From the NCBI GenBank assembly GCA_002329675.1, contig DCUA01000206.1, positions 7,334 to 18,178 on the forward strand: a DNA stretch of 10,845 nt, in the 5' to 3' direction. Shown here in pieces: positions 1 through 6,173 of this stretch. Position 1 is the stretch's first letter, and each line of letters opens with the position of its first letter. Position numbers and translations under genes: made by a program. This DNA comes from Firmicutes bacterium UBA1426. Its GTDB lineage: Bacteria; Bacillota; Clostridia; Peptostreptococcales; Anaerovoracaceae. Under the pieces are notes generated by a model. That model saw only the letters and a list, made by a program, of their open reading frames with translations, was not told the origin of the DNA and did no database searches.

Positions 1-47
1 CCTTTTCGGTCGGTTTTGTTTTGCTATGCTAAACTTGCATTAGCGTC
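1..47. other. Short stretch downstream of etfA, no clear terminator
   Basis: This is the sequence 3' of etfA on the minus strand. It contains only a weak stem, GCTAA at 28-32 with TTAGC at 40-44, and no T-run follows it on the minus strand. I see no convincing terminator. Transcription may therefore continue into whatever lies beyond the window edge. Confidence 0.3.
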
Positions 48-1319
48 TTATTTATTGTGCTCTTCCTTAACCCTGTTCCACTCTTCGATGATCTTCGGAA
101 CAACCTTATAGAGGTCACCTACGATACCGTAGTCCGCCACTTCAAAGATAGGAGCGTCCGGATCCTTGTTGATGGCGATAATGAGATCGGAAGTCTGCAT
201 TCCTGCCAGGTGCTGGATCGCACCGGAAATTCCGCAAGCGAAATAAATCTTAGGCTTAACAGTAGTTCCTGTTTGACCTACCTGATGAGAGTGATCGATC
301 CATCCTGCATCAACAGCTGCTCTGGAGGAACCTACTACACCTCCCACTGTATCTGCCAGCTTCTTGATCAGTTCAAATCCGGAAGGATCGCCAAGTCCGC
401 GGCCACCGGAGCAGATGATTTCTGCATCGGTGAGGGATACCAGCTCTTTAGCTGCCTTGACAACTTCCACAACCTCGGTACGGATATCCGATTTGCTCAG
501 GCTGTGGTTCACTTTAATAAGCTCACCAGTTCTTGATGGATCCTTTTCCAGCTTGCTCATAACGCCGGGTCTTACGGTGGACATCTGCGGCCTCTTCTTG
601 GGACAGATAATGGTGGCCATGATGTTTCCTCCGAATGCCGGACGAGTCTGCTTCAGGTTCTTATCATCGGAGTTCGGATCCATTCCGGAAGTATCAAGAG
701 TGGTGTACTTATTCAGGTAGTTTATGTAATTACCTGTGTTTACATCCAGTCTGGTGCAGTCTGCTGTAAGACCGGTATCCAGTCTGGCAGCCACTCTGGG
801 AGCCAGGTCTCTTCCGATATGGGTAGCACCGAACAGAACGATTTCGGGTTTGAATTCTCTGATAGCATCGGTCATGACCTTAGCATATCCATCTGTTGTA
901 TAGTTCTTTAACAAAGGATCGTCAATTTGGTAAACAACATCAGCACCATATGCATAGAGTTCCGGGATCAGATGATCCGTCTCGTGTCCGATCAGTAAGG
1001 CGCAGACCTTTCTGTCGCCGATTTCATTTGCCAGCTTGCTGCCTTCTCCCAGGAGCTCAAGGGCAACGTTCATCAGCTTTCCTGCTCTTTGCTCTGTATA
1101 TACCCATACATCTTTGTATGCGGACAGATCTACCGGACCTTCATCCGATGTGGTCTGCTCGATAGCATCGAAGGGGCATGCGGCGATACACTGTGCACAA
1201 GCTGTACATTTTTCATTGATTACAGCCAATTTTCCAACCATGTCTATGGCATCAAAGGGGCAGGCTTTTACGCATAATTTGCACCCTCTGCATTTATCAT
1301 TAATTACTTGAATAGCCAT
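48..1319 (-). CDS. etfA: Electron transfer flavoprotein alpha subunit with N-terminal 2x[4Fe-4S] ferredoxin domain
   Basis: This 423-residue protein is the alpha subunit of an electron transfer flavoprotein. Two CxxCxxCxxxCP motifs (Cys10/13/16/20 and Cys38/41/44/48) form a bacterial ferredoxin-like domain that would hold two [4Fe-4S] clusters. The EtfA body follows, ending in the FAD-binding region: SGGRG 304-308, SSRAAVDAG 331-339, VGQTG 347-351, [11 protein letters not shown] 363-373 and DYGIVGD 396-402. Classical EtfA lacks the ferredoxin part. The fusion is known from bifurcating complexes such as A. woodii caffeyl-CoA reductase and lactate dehydrogenase. The gene is last in a minus-strand operon, 14 nt after etfB, and its AGGAGGAGG ribosome binding site (1327-1335) overlaps the etfB stop codon. 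The cytoplasmic EtfAB would take electrons from NADH and split them between the acyl-CoA dehydrogenase and ferredoxin. The family call is firm; bifurcation is inferred. Confidence 0.95.
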   Translation of the reverse strand: MAIQVINDKCRGCKLCVKACPFDAIDMVGKLAVINEKCTACAQCIAACPFDAIEQTTSDEGPVDLSAYKDVWVYTEQRAGKLMNVALELLGEGSKLANEIGDRKVCALLIGHETDHLIPELYAYGADVVYQIDDPLLKNYTTDGYAKVMTDAIREFKPEIVLFGATHIGRDLAPRVAARLDTGLTADCTRLDVNTGNYINYLNKYTTLDTSGMDPNSDDKNLKQTRPAFGGNIMATIICPKKRPQMSTVRPGVMSKLEKDPSRTGELIKVNHSLSKSDIRTEVVEVVKAAKELVSLTDAEIICSGGRGLGDPSGFELIKKLADTVGGVVGSSRAAVDAGWIDHSHQVGQTGTTVKPKIYFACGISGAIQHLAGMQTSDLIIAINKDPDAPIFEVADYGIVGDLYKVVPKIIEEWNRVKEEHNK

Positions 1320-1333
1320 TCTTATTCCTCCTC

Positions 1334-2131
1334 CTATGCTATGATGTACTTTTCTTGCAGCATTTCCAGTAATGCGTGTGCATTCTCTTCAACGGTATCC
1401 TTATCCAGCATGATGCCCTTACCCTTCGGTGCAGGAGTGAAGGAACGGAATACGTTTGTCGGAGATGCTTCAAGGCCTACTGTATTCAGGTCGAGCTCAA
1501 GCTCTTTGGCGCCCCAAACTTTAATATCTGCCTTCACAGCATCATAAATGCCGCCAATTGACATATAGCGCGGGGTATTAAGTTCTTTGATTGCAGTCAG
1601 CACGCAGGGAAGCTGGATCTTGATCAGTTCATATCCATCTTCCAGAGCCCTTTTGACCGTTACTTCTTTACCGTTTATAGAAAATTCTTTAACATAGGTT
1701 ACCTGAGGAAGCCCCAGTTTCTCAGCTACCTGAGGTCCTACCTGAGCAGTATCACCGTCGATCGCCTGACGACCTGCGAAAATCAGATCATAATCACCGA
1801 TCTTGTTAACTGCTGCAGCTATCGCATTTGAAGTAGCCCATGTATCGGAGCCTCCCAATGCTCTGTCAGAAAGCAGGATACCTTCATCTGCTCCCATAGC
1901 CATGCATTCGATGAGAAGATCTTTCGCCTGAGGAGGTCCCATGGTAACGACTGTGATGTGAGTATCAGGGTATTGATCCTTGATCTTCAGGGCTTCCTCC
2001 AGTGCGTTCGCATCATCGTGATTTAAGATGCTGGGAACGCCCTCTCTGATCAGAGTGTTCTTTACCGGATCTATTTTTACTTCGTTTGTATCAGGAACCT
2101 GCTTTGCGCATACAATTATCTTTAATGCCAT
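1334..2131 (-). CDS. etfB: Electron transfer flavoprotein beta subunit, bifurcating-type
   Basis: This 265-residue EtfB starts [15 protein letters not shown], the typical N-terminus of the family. Residues 120-133 read [14 protein letters not shown]. This is the version of the nucleotide/FAD-binding loop found in clostridial NADH-linked, electron-bifurcating Etfs; AMP-binding respiratory EtfB usually has a DDD-type sequence here. EtfB pairs with EtfA in the cytoplasm. In bifurcating complexes it carries the bifurcating FAD and the NADH site. It lies 20 nt downstream of the acyl-CoA dehydrogenase gene, with a GGGAGGAAGG ribosome binding site just upstream, and its stop codon overlaps the etfA ribosome binding site, so the subunits are probably translated together. 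The family is clear from sequence. The bifurcating assignment rests on recalled motif differences and on the fused ferredoxin domain in EtfA. Confidence 0.95.
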   Translation of the reverse strand: MALKIIVCAKQVPDTNEVKIDPVKNTLIREGVPSILNHDDANALEEALKIKDQYPDTHITVVTMGPPQAKDLLIECMAMGADEGILLSDRALGGSDTWATSNAIAAAVNKIGDYDLIFAGRQAIDGDTAQVGPQVAEKLGLPQVTYVKEFSINGKEVTVKRALEDGYELIKIQLPCVLTAIKELNTPRYMSIGGIYDAVKADIKVWGAKELELDLNTVGLEASPTNVFRSFTPAPKGKGIMLDKDTVEENAHALLEMLQEKYIIA

Positions 2132-2151
2132 TTTTCCTTCCTCCCTTATCC

Positions 2152-3297
2152 TTATTTACCGAAGATATCCGCTGCAATAACCATTTTTTGCACTTCGGAT
2201 GTACCTTCATAGATTTCCGTGATCTTTGCGTCACGCATCATTCTCTCTACGGGATAATCCTTTATGTAGCCGTAACCACCGTGGAACTGAACCGCTTTTG
2301 TTGTTACGTACATAGCAGTTTCTGCCGCATAGAGTTTTGCCATCGCAGAATAAGGACCGTATTTCAAGTGATTGTCTTTCATGTTTGCAGCGTTATAGAT
2401 CAACAGTCTGGCAGCTTCGATACGGGTCCGCATTTCAGCCATTTCAAACTGCAGCGCCTGATACTTGTTCAAGCTCTTTCCGAATTGTTTTCTGGACTTC
2501 ATGTACTCTACGGTAACATCAAAGGCTCCCTGTGCGATTCCCAAAGCCTGAGAAGCGATACCGATCCGGCCGCCGTCCAGAGTAGACATGGCGATCTTAA
2601 AGCCTTCTCCTACCTGCCCCAGCAGATTTTCTTTGGGAACGATGCAGTTCTGGAATACCAACTCTGTGGTAGATGAAGCGCAGATACCCATCTTGTCTTC
2701 CGTCTTTCCGATGGAAAAGCCCTCAAAATCCTTTTCTACGATAAAGGAGCTGATTCCGCCTCTGGTACCCTTGCTCTTATCCGTCATAGCCATGACGATG
2801 AAGACATCCGCATATCCGCCGTTTGTGATGAAGACTTTGGCTCCGTTGAGCTCCCAGTGATCACCCTTATCTACGGCTCTTGTCTGTTGCCCGCCGGCGT
2901 CAGTTCCTGCATTGGGTTCGGTAAGTCCGAAAGCACCCAACTTCTCGCCCTTTGCTATGGGTACAAGATACTTCTGCTTCTGCTCCTCAGTGCCGTATGC
3001 CAGCAAAGGCCAACCACAAAGAGATGTGTGGGCAGAGCAGATAACGCCCGTTGATCCACAGACTCTGGAAAGTTCTTCTACAGTAATAGCATAGGATACA
3101 TTATCTCCACCTGCTCCACCGTACTCCTTGGGAATGGGTACGCCCAAAAGTCCGTACCTGGCCATTTTTTCGACGGTTTCGGTTGGAAATCTATGTTCCT
3201 TGTCTATGTCTGCAGCGATAGGTTCAACTTCCGTCTCTGCAAACTTCCTAACCATTTTCCTTACGAATTCCTGTTCTTTTGTCAACTGAAAGTTCAT
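2152..3297 (-). CDS. Short-chain acyl-CoA dehydrogenase (butyryl-CoA dehydrogenase-like)
   Basis: This is a 381-residue FAD-dependent acyl-CoA dehydrogenase of normal family length. It carries the first signature GAFGLTEPNAGTD (121-133) and a C-terminal block running through FHGGYGY and YPVERMMRDAKITEIYEGTSE. Glu364 in IYEGTSE is in the position of the catalytic base of short-chain and butyryl-CoA dehydrogenases. The sequence reads much like clostridial Bcd, so crotonyl-CoA reduction to butyryl-CoA is the favoured reaction; another enoyl-CoA, as in the caffeyl-CoA reductase CarC, cannot be excluded. No crotonase, hydroxybutyryl-CoA dehydrogenase or thiolase gene is in the window to settle this. 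It is first in the operon with etfB and etfA. AGGAGG at 3308-3313 supports the chosen ATG. A Rex-like operator overlaps the predicted promoter, suggesting redox control. Confidence 0.93.
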   Translation of the reverse strand: MNFQLTKEQEFVRKMVRKFAETEVEPIAADIDKEHRFPTETVEKMARYGLLGVPIPKEYGGAGGDNVSYAITVEELSRVCGSTGVICSAHTSLCGWPLLAYGTEEQKQKYLVPIAKGEKLGAFGLTEPNAGTDAGGQQTRAVDKGDHWELNGAKVFITNGGYADVFIVMAMTDKSKGTRGGISSFIVEKDFEGFSIGKTEDKMGICASSTTELVFQNCIVPKENLLGQVGEGFKIAMSTLDGGRIGIASQALGIAQGAFDVTVEYMKSRKQFGKSLNKYQALQFEMAEMRTRIEAARLLIYNAANMKDNHLKYGPYSAMAKLYAAETAMYVTTKAVQFHGGYGYIKDYPVERMMRDAKITEIYEGTSEVQKMVIAADIFGK

Positions 3298-3364
3298 ATT
3301 CTCGTTGCCTCCTACACAATAATTAACTGGGTGTAAATAATTTTCAATGCTATTTGCTGCGTTG

Positions 3365-3382
3365 TTGTTATTATATTAACAA
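3365..3382. promoter_or_regulatory. Candidate Rex (NADH/NAD+-sensing repressor) operator
   Basis: The sequence TTGTTATTATATTAACAA matches the 18-bp clostridial Rex consensus TTGTTAANNNNTTAACAA at 13 of 14 defined bases. It completely covers the predicted -10 (3370-3375) of the acyl-CoA dehydrogenase operon, the right position for a repressor. Rex is known to control butyryl-CoA-forming genes in clostridia by leaving DNA when NADH is high. The match is seen in the sequence; Rex binding is inferred. Confidence 0.7.
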
Positions 3383-3397
3383 TTCTAAATCTATTAA
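3370..3397 (-). promoter_or_regulatory. Predicted sigma-A promoter of the acyl-CoA dehydrogenase-etfBA operon
   Basis: On the minus strand a perfect TATAAT (3370-3375) is preceded at 16 bp by TTAATA (3392-3397), four of six matches to TTGACA. Transcription would start near 3363, giving a leader of about 65 nt. The -10 lies inside the Rex-like operator. Confidence 0.5.
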
Positions 3398-3470
3398 ACC
3401 CTATTTATCGATAAAAATCAACTGTTACTTTCTCGTTTAGAGCCAAAAACAATAAGTTTATTTAATCCGA

Positions 3471-3491
3471 ATTATCTGATAATAATTATCC
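3471..3491. promoter_or_regulatory. Fur-box-like hexamer array
   Basis: Three alternating hexamers are seen: ATTATC (3471-3476), GATAAT (3478-3483) and ATTATC (3485-3490). The segment TGATAATAATTATCC fits the Bacillus 7-1-7 Fur box TGATAATNATTATCA at 13 of 14 defined positions, and fits the PerR and Zur boxes less well. No convincing promoter overlaps it and the surroundings are AT-rich, so chance resemblance is possible. Confidence 0.4.
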
Positions 3492-3699
3492 TTTGAGGCT
3501 TTCATTCCTTTAGCTTACAAATCTCCGAAGCTTATTGTCAGACTGGCCGGATGCATCTCATTAAAAAGGGGAAAATTAATTTTTTATCAAATAAAATTTT
3601 ATTAGGAAACAGTGAATAATTATAAAAGAGAACCTTCCCGATTTGTTATTATTTGTTTGTTTATTTTGAATAATCAGATTGTTGTTCTTTGATAATTGC

Positions 3700-3728
3700 T
3701 TGTCGGTACTGTTGTTAATTGCTATACT
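3700..3728 (+). promoter_or_regulatory. Predicted promoter of the lipoprotein gene (extended -10)
   Basis: TTGTCG (3700-3705) and TATACT (3723-3728) are separated by 17 bp, and TGC directly before the -10 makes it an extended -10 element. The start site would fall near 3735, about 45 nt upstream of the ATG. This is the best plus-strand promoter I find in the intergenic region. Confidence 0.6.
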
Positions 3729-3740
3729 GTATGAACAGTA
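3725..3740. promoter_or_regulatory. Inverted repeat at the lipoprotein gene transcription start
   Basis: TACTGT-ATGA-ACAGTA is a perfect 6-bp inverted repeat with a 4-bp spacer. It overlaps the -10 and the predicted start site, where a repressor would block transcription. I do not recognise the binding family; the LexA spacing does not fit. Confidence 0.4.
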
Positions 3741-3780
3741 GATTTCGTTATCTTCTGCAATTTCTTAAAGGAGGAGGAGC

Positions 3781-4413
3781 ATGAAAAGACATTCTACATG
3801 GTTGATTATGTTGCTGCTGGCGACTATGGCACTGTTTGTGTTCGCAGGTTGCGGCGGAGGAGAGGAAGCACCATTGCCCGATCCGGATCCCGCCGAAGTC
3901 CCTGACGAAGTACAAGCTGTCATAGACCATACGGTGGACCTTGCTGCTAATTATGCGTTGCAGCTGGATGGAGAGTGGGCGGATGAGTATCTTGCCTTAC
4001 TCGATTCGGGTCAGGGATGGGATTATCCGGGTTATGATGATCTCAAGGCGACCCTTGATCAGTTCCGGATCGAATCCGGGGCCTACTATGTTTATATCCT
4101 GACAGATATGGACCCTGACGATGGGTATTTCGAAATCACGGTGGACGGTTCAGAAGAACCCGATGACTGGATGGCTCAGTATGAGGTCGAGGGTCAGTTC
4201 TTTGTAGCTCAGGATGGCGAACCCTGCGCTGCCCTCTCCGCCTGGGACAATGATGTAGATGATCCCGTATGGTCTGCCTTCGCGCCTGTTTATGACAGCG
4301 ATGGCAATGTTGTAGGCATACTCGGAGTGGATTATCCTGCTCCGGAGATCCTTGACTTCCCCGAGTGGAACAGGGATTCGGATGAGTGGAACGGCATGGA
4401 AGTTGAATACTAA
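3781..4413 (+). CDS. Lipoprotein with Cache/PDC-like sensor fold, no signalling domain
   Basis: This 210-residue protein begins with a positively charged, hydrophobic signal peptide ending in a lipobox, FAGC, with Cys24 as the predicted lipidated residue, so it should be anchored on the outer face of the membrane. A Gly/Glu/Pro/Asp-rich linker (about 25-43) leads to a helix and then a segment typical of Cache/PDC domains: YYVYILTD at 102-109 and, at 163-185, a block containing SAFAPVYDSDGNVVGILGVD. In sensor kinases and chemoreceptors this block sits just outside the membrane. Here there is no transmembrane helix and no output domain, so the protein may bind a ligand or partner outside the cell. 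The mature part is strikingly acidic, with a single lysine (Lys90). It follows its own promoter and an AAAGGAGGAGG ribosome binding site (3768-3778). Ligand and role are unknown. Confidence 0.8.
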   Translation: MKRHSTWLIMLLLATMALFVFAGCGGGEEAPLPDPDPAEVPDEVQAVIDHTVDLAANYALQLDGEWADEYLALLDSGQGWDYPGYDDLKATLDQFRIESGAYYVYILTDMDPDDGYFEITVDGSEEPDDWMAQYEVEGQFFVAQDGEPCAALSAWDNDVDDPVWSAFAPVYDSDGNVVGILGVDYPAPEILDFPEWNRDSDEWNGMEVEY

Positions 4414-4438
4414 TTACAGAAGCTGAATACTAATTACG
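4399..4438 (+). repeat. 20-bp tandem duplication across the lipoprotein stop codon
   Basis: Two adjacent 20-bp units, 4399-4418 and 4419-4438, differ at two positions and both contain TGAATACTAATTAC. The first encodes the last codons and the TAA stop of the lipoprotein; the second is non-coding. It looks like a local slippage duplication. Confidence 0.7.
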
Positions 4439-4445
4439 ATTGAAA

Positions 4446-4572
4446 TAAATCGGAGCCCAATAGTGCTCTGGCGAGTGCAAGCAAATGCCAACCGGGCAGG
4501 ACGGACCGTCTTGATTCTGTGGCATGAAGCGCGCGGCTGTCGAGCAGGAGAGTACTATTGGGCTCCGATTTA
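4446..4572. other. 127-bp palindromic element: candidate structured RNA, MITE-like palindrome or bidirectional terminator
   Basis: The ends form a 24-bp stem (4446-4469 with 4549-4572) with one G-U pair; the outer 19 bp are perfect, including CGGAGCCCAATAGT and its complement. The 79-nt interior is much more GC-rich than its flanks and can fold further: ATGCCA (4485-4490) pairs with TGGCAT (4520-4525), and inside this 4497-4503 pairs with 4507-4513 around a GAC loop. Short T-rich runs follow on both strands, and the element sits between two convergent genes, so it could end transcription from either side. I do not recognise it as 6S, SRP, tmRNA or a known riboswitch. The ends begin and finish with TA, so a mobile palindrome is also possible. 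Confidence 0.55.
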
Positions 4573-4601
4573 ACTATTGGGCTCAATTTATTTGTATAAT
4601 T

Positions 4602-5333
4602 CTATTCCATTTGTTCTCTTAGATTAGAAAGAACCTTCTTTTCGATGCGGGATACCTGAACCTGAGAAATGCCCAACCGGTCAGCAATCTGCTGCTGTGT
4701 CATATCTCTGAAATAGCGCAGCACGATGACCTGGCGTTCCCTATCCGCCAATCTCCCTATGGCACTCTTCAGGTAGATCAAATCGATCCTGCGTTGCTCC
4801 GATTCCCGATACGCACTTTCCGCCCCCGTTTCCGGACGATCCGGATCATCCAGACTTTCGGGAGTGCCCATAGCATCGCTTGCCTCCATCAACCGCAGGA
4901 TCTCCTCAACTGAAACGCCCATCTGCTCTGCTATTTCGCTCACTTTGGGGGATCTTCCATGAACATGACAAAACTCATCGCAGGCTTTTTTCATGTTTCG
5001 CACATCCTGCTTGATCTGTCTGCTCACCTTAACTCTTCCGTCATCCCGTAGATATCGTTTTATCTCGCCCAGGATCATCGGTACCGCATAGGTAGAGAAC
5101 ATTACATCATATTGAGTGTCAAAGCGATCTACTGCCTTCAGAAGTCCTATAAACCCTATTTGGAGCAAGTCCTCGAACTCGTAGCCTGTCCCTATGAATT
5201 TAAGGGCTATATTCTTGACCAGACCGGTGTTCTGCTCGATCAATTGCTCTCTGGCCGCCTCGTTTCCCGATTGGGCTTCTTTGATAAGGCGGTATGTATC
5301 TTCTTTCATTACTGGTTGATAATTAGAAGCCAT
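4602..5333 (-). CDS. sigF: Forespore sigma factor sigma-F
   Basis: This 243-residue sigma-70 family protein is close to the length of Bacillus SigF. Region 2 includes GYEFEDLLQIGFIGLLKAVD (50-69) and the -10-reading segment FSTYAVPMILGEIKRYLRDD (79-98). Region 3 spans about 105-155, and region 4.2 has the helix-turn-helix MTQQQIADRLGISQVQVSRI (211-230). Sigma-F is the first compartment-specific sigma factor of sporulation: it directs RNA polymerase in the forespore and is held inactive by SpoIIAB. The sequence alone resembles sigma-G and sigma-B relatives; the immediately upstream spoIIAA-spoIIAB pair fixes the identity. The ATG overlaps the end of spoIIAB by 11 bp and has only a weak ribosome binding site, so translational coupling is likely. 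It is last in the operon, followed by the palindromic element. Confidence 0.95.
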   Translation of the reverse strand: MASNYQPVMKEDTYRLIKEAQSGNEAAREQLIEQNTGLVKNIALKFIGTGYEFEDLLQIGFIGLLKAVDRFDTQYDVMFSTYAVPMILGEIKRYLRDDGRVKVSRQIKQDVRNMKKACDEFCHVHGRSPKVSEIAEQMGVSVEEILRLMEASDAMGTPESLDDPDRPETGAESAYRESEQRRIDLIYLKSAIGRLADRERQVIVLRYFRDMTQQQIADRLGISQVQVSRIEKKVLSNLREQME

Positions 5334-5766
5334 GTATACGATCCAGTGACTTTATTAATGTCACTTTCGTCCCTTTCCCGGGAGAGGAATCCACCTGAAC
5401 TTTATCCATGAAGCTTTCCATAACAGTAAAGCCCATTCCGGATCTCTCCCTGCTGTCGCCGGTGGTAAAGAGAGGTTCCATGGCTTTTTTTACATCTTCG
5501 ATACCAATACCACGATCTTCTACGATAATGGTGATTTTTCCTGATGTATCAGCTTCCATTTCCAGATAGATCGATCCGTCTTTCTCTGCGCCATACGCAT
5601 GGAGGATGGCATTGCTCACTGCCTCGGATACGGCGGTCTTTATTTCTGTCAGTTCCTCAACGGTAGGATCCAAAGGTGCTACGAAGACAGCGGCAATATT
5701 TCTGGCAATTGCTTCGTTTTCTGATACACAGAGCATCTCCAGCTTTATTCTGTTTCGGCGTTCCAT
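5323..5766 (-). CDS. spoIIAB: Anti-sigma-F factor / serine kinase SpoIIAB
   Basis: This 147-residue GHKL-family serine kinase and anti-sigma factor has the expected ATP-binding boxes: the N box SEAVSNAILHAY (47-58, with Glu48 and Asn52 matching Glu46 and Asn50 of the Bacillus protein), the G1 box EDRGIGI (83-89) and the G2 box RSGMGFTVMESFMD (108-121). In the predivisional cell it binds sigma-F and also phosphorylates SpoIIAA; in the forespore unphosphorylated SpoIIAA displaces it. The gene overlaps spoIIAA by 22 bp upstream and sigF by 11 bp downstream, a tight arrangement that would keep the three products in fixed ratio. Length and motifs are normal and no catalytic residue is missing. Confidence 0.96.
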   Translation of the reverse strand: MERRNRIKLEMLCVSENEAIARNIAAVFVAPLDPTVEELTEIKTAVSEAVSNAILHAYGAEKDGSIYLEMEADTSGKITIIVEDRGIGIEDVKKAMEPLFTTGDSRERSGMGFTVMESFMDKVQVDSSPGKGTKVTLIKSLDRIHGF

Positions 5767-6122
5767 ATCTCTCCCTCCCCTCCTTCTTCAAATGCTGCTA
5801 CAGCTTCTTTCGTGGACACAAAGCATCGGGCAATGGTGTATATACCTGCCAGATCCAGTATCCTTGTAATATATTCATTGCAGCCTACCACTGCTATTTT
5901 GCCCTTTCGCTCTCGTACTTTGTTATAGCGCCCCATGATGAGTCCGACTCCGGAGCTATCCATAAAAGTCACTTCTTCGAAGGAGAGAATGATGTGCTTT
6001 GCCTGAAAGGTATCATAGGTGTGGTCGATGGTATCTCGTATCTCCCCTGAGCTGTGGTGGTCCAATTCGCCGGAAAGTACCGAGATGAGGATATCATCGA
6101 TCATCTCAAACGTTATTTCCAT
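5745..6122 (-). CDS. spoIIAA: Anti-anti-sigma factor SpoIIAA
   Basis: This is a 125-residue STAS-domain protein. It shows the two hallmarks of SpoIIAA: SGELDHHSS near residues 17-25 and VTFMDSSGVGLIMGRY at 51-66. Ser56 in DSSG corresponds to the serine phosphorylated by SpoIIAB and dephosphorylated by SpoIIE. When unphosphorylated it frees sigma-F from SpoIIAB. I start it at the ATG at 6120-6122, giving MEITFEMIDD, because AAGGGGGG (6130-6137) lies 7 nt upstream and the length then agrees with the family. An in-frame ATG at 6156-6158 would add 12 residues but has no ribosome binding site and lies upstream of the predicted transcription start. It is first in the spoIIAA-spoIIAB-sigF operon and overlaps spoIIAB by 22 bp. 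Confidence 0.93.
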   Translation of the reverse strand: MEITFEMIDDILISVLSGELDHHSSGEIRDTIDHTYDTFQAKHIILSFEEVTFMDSSGVGLIMGRYNKVRERKGKIAVVGCNEYITRILDLAGIYTIARCFVSTKEAVAAFEEGGEGEIWNAETE

Positions 6123-6129
6123 ATAAAAA

Positions 6130-6173
6130 CCCCCCTTATCCTTCCTATAATTATACATGGGTCCGGGGGGCTT
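6130..6173 (-). promoter_or_regulatory. G6/C6 pairing that can mask the spoIIAA ribosome binding site in read-through RNA
   Basis: On the minus strand AAGCCCCCC (6165-6173) can pair with GGGGGGTTT (6127-6135), which includes the spoIIAA ribosome binding site, around a 29-nt loop. The downstream T-run also makes it terminator-like. Only RNA entering from thiI would contain both arms, because the predicted spoIIAA promoter starts transcription inside the loop. Confidence 0.4.

Larger units (their letters stand above)
3298..3780. other. AT-rich divergent intergenic region
   Basis: About 480 bp separate the minus-strand acyl-CoA dehydrogenase operon from the plus-strand lipoprotein gene. I see no gene here. 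It holds a predicted promoter for each side, a Rex-like operator, a Fur-box-like array, a perfect 12-bp palindrome TTTATCGATAAA (3404-3415) and a start-point dyad, most listed separately. Roughly 3500-3690 is AT-rich sequence in which I recognise nothing specific. Confidence 0.7.

Noticed and set aside
1..47. Terminator after etfA
   Set aside because: The only stem is 5 bp and no T-run follows it on the coding strand of etfA.
2086..2676. Plus-strand 196-codon open frame opposite the acyl-CoA dehydrogenase
   Set aside because: It is antisense to a conserved enzyme; the translation has no recognisable domain and no convincing start.
3712..3729. Second Rex-like site in the lipoprotein promoter spacer
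   Set aside because: Only the left half TTGTTAA is intact; the right half TATACTG matches three of seven positions and mostly reflects the -10 element.
3725..3740. LexA box reading of the dyad at the lipoprotein promoter
   Set aside because: The spacing is CTG-N6-CAG, not the CTG-N10-CAG of the E. coli box, and it does not fit the Gram-positive CGAAC-N4-GTTCG box.
4446..4572. ERIC element, suggested by the 127-bp length and palindromic form
   Set aside because: The length agreement is coincidental; the arm sequences do not resemble ERIC, which is an enterobacterial repeat.
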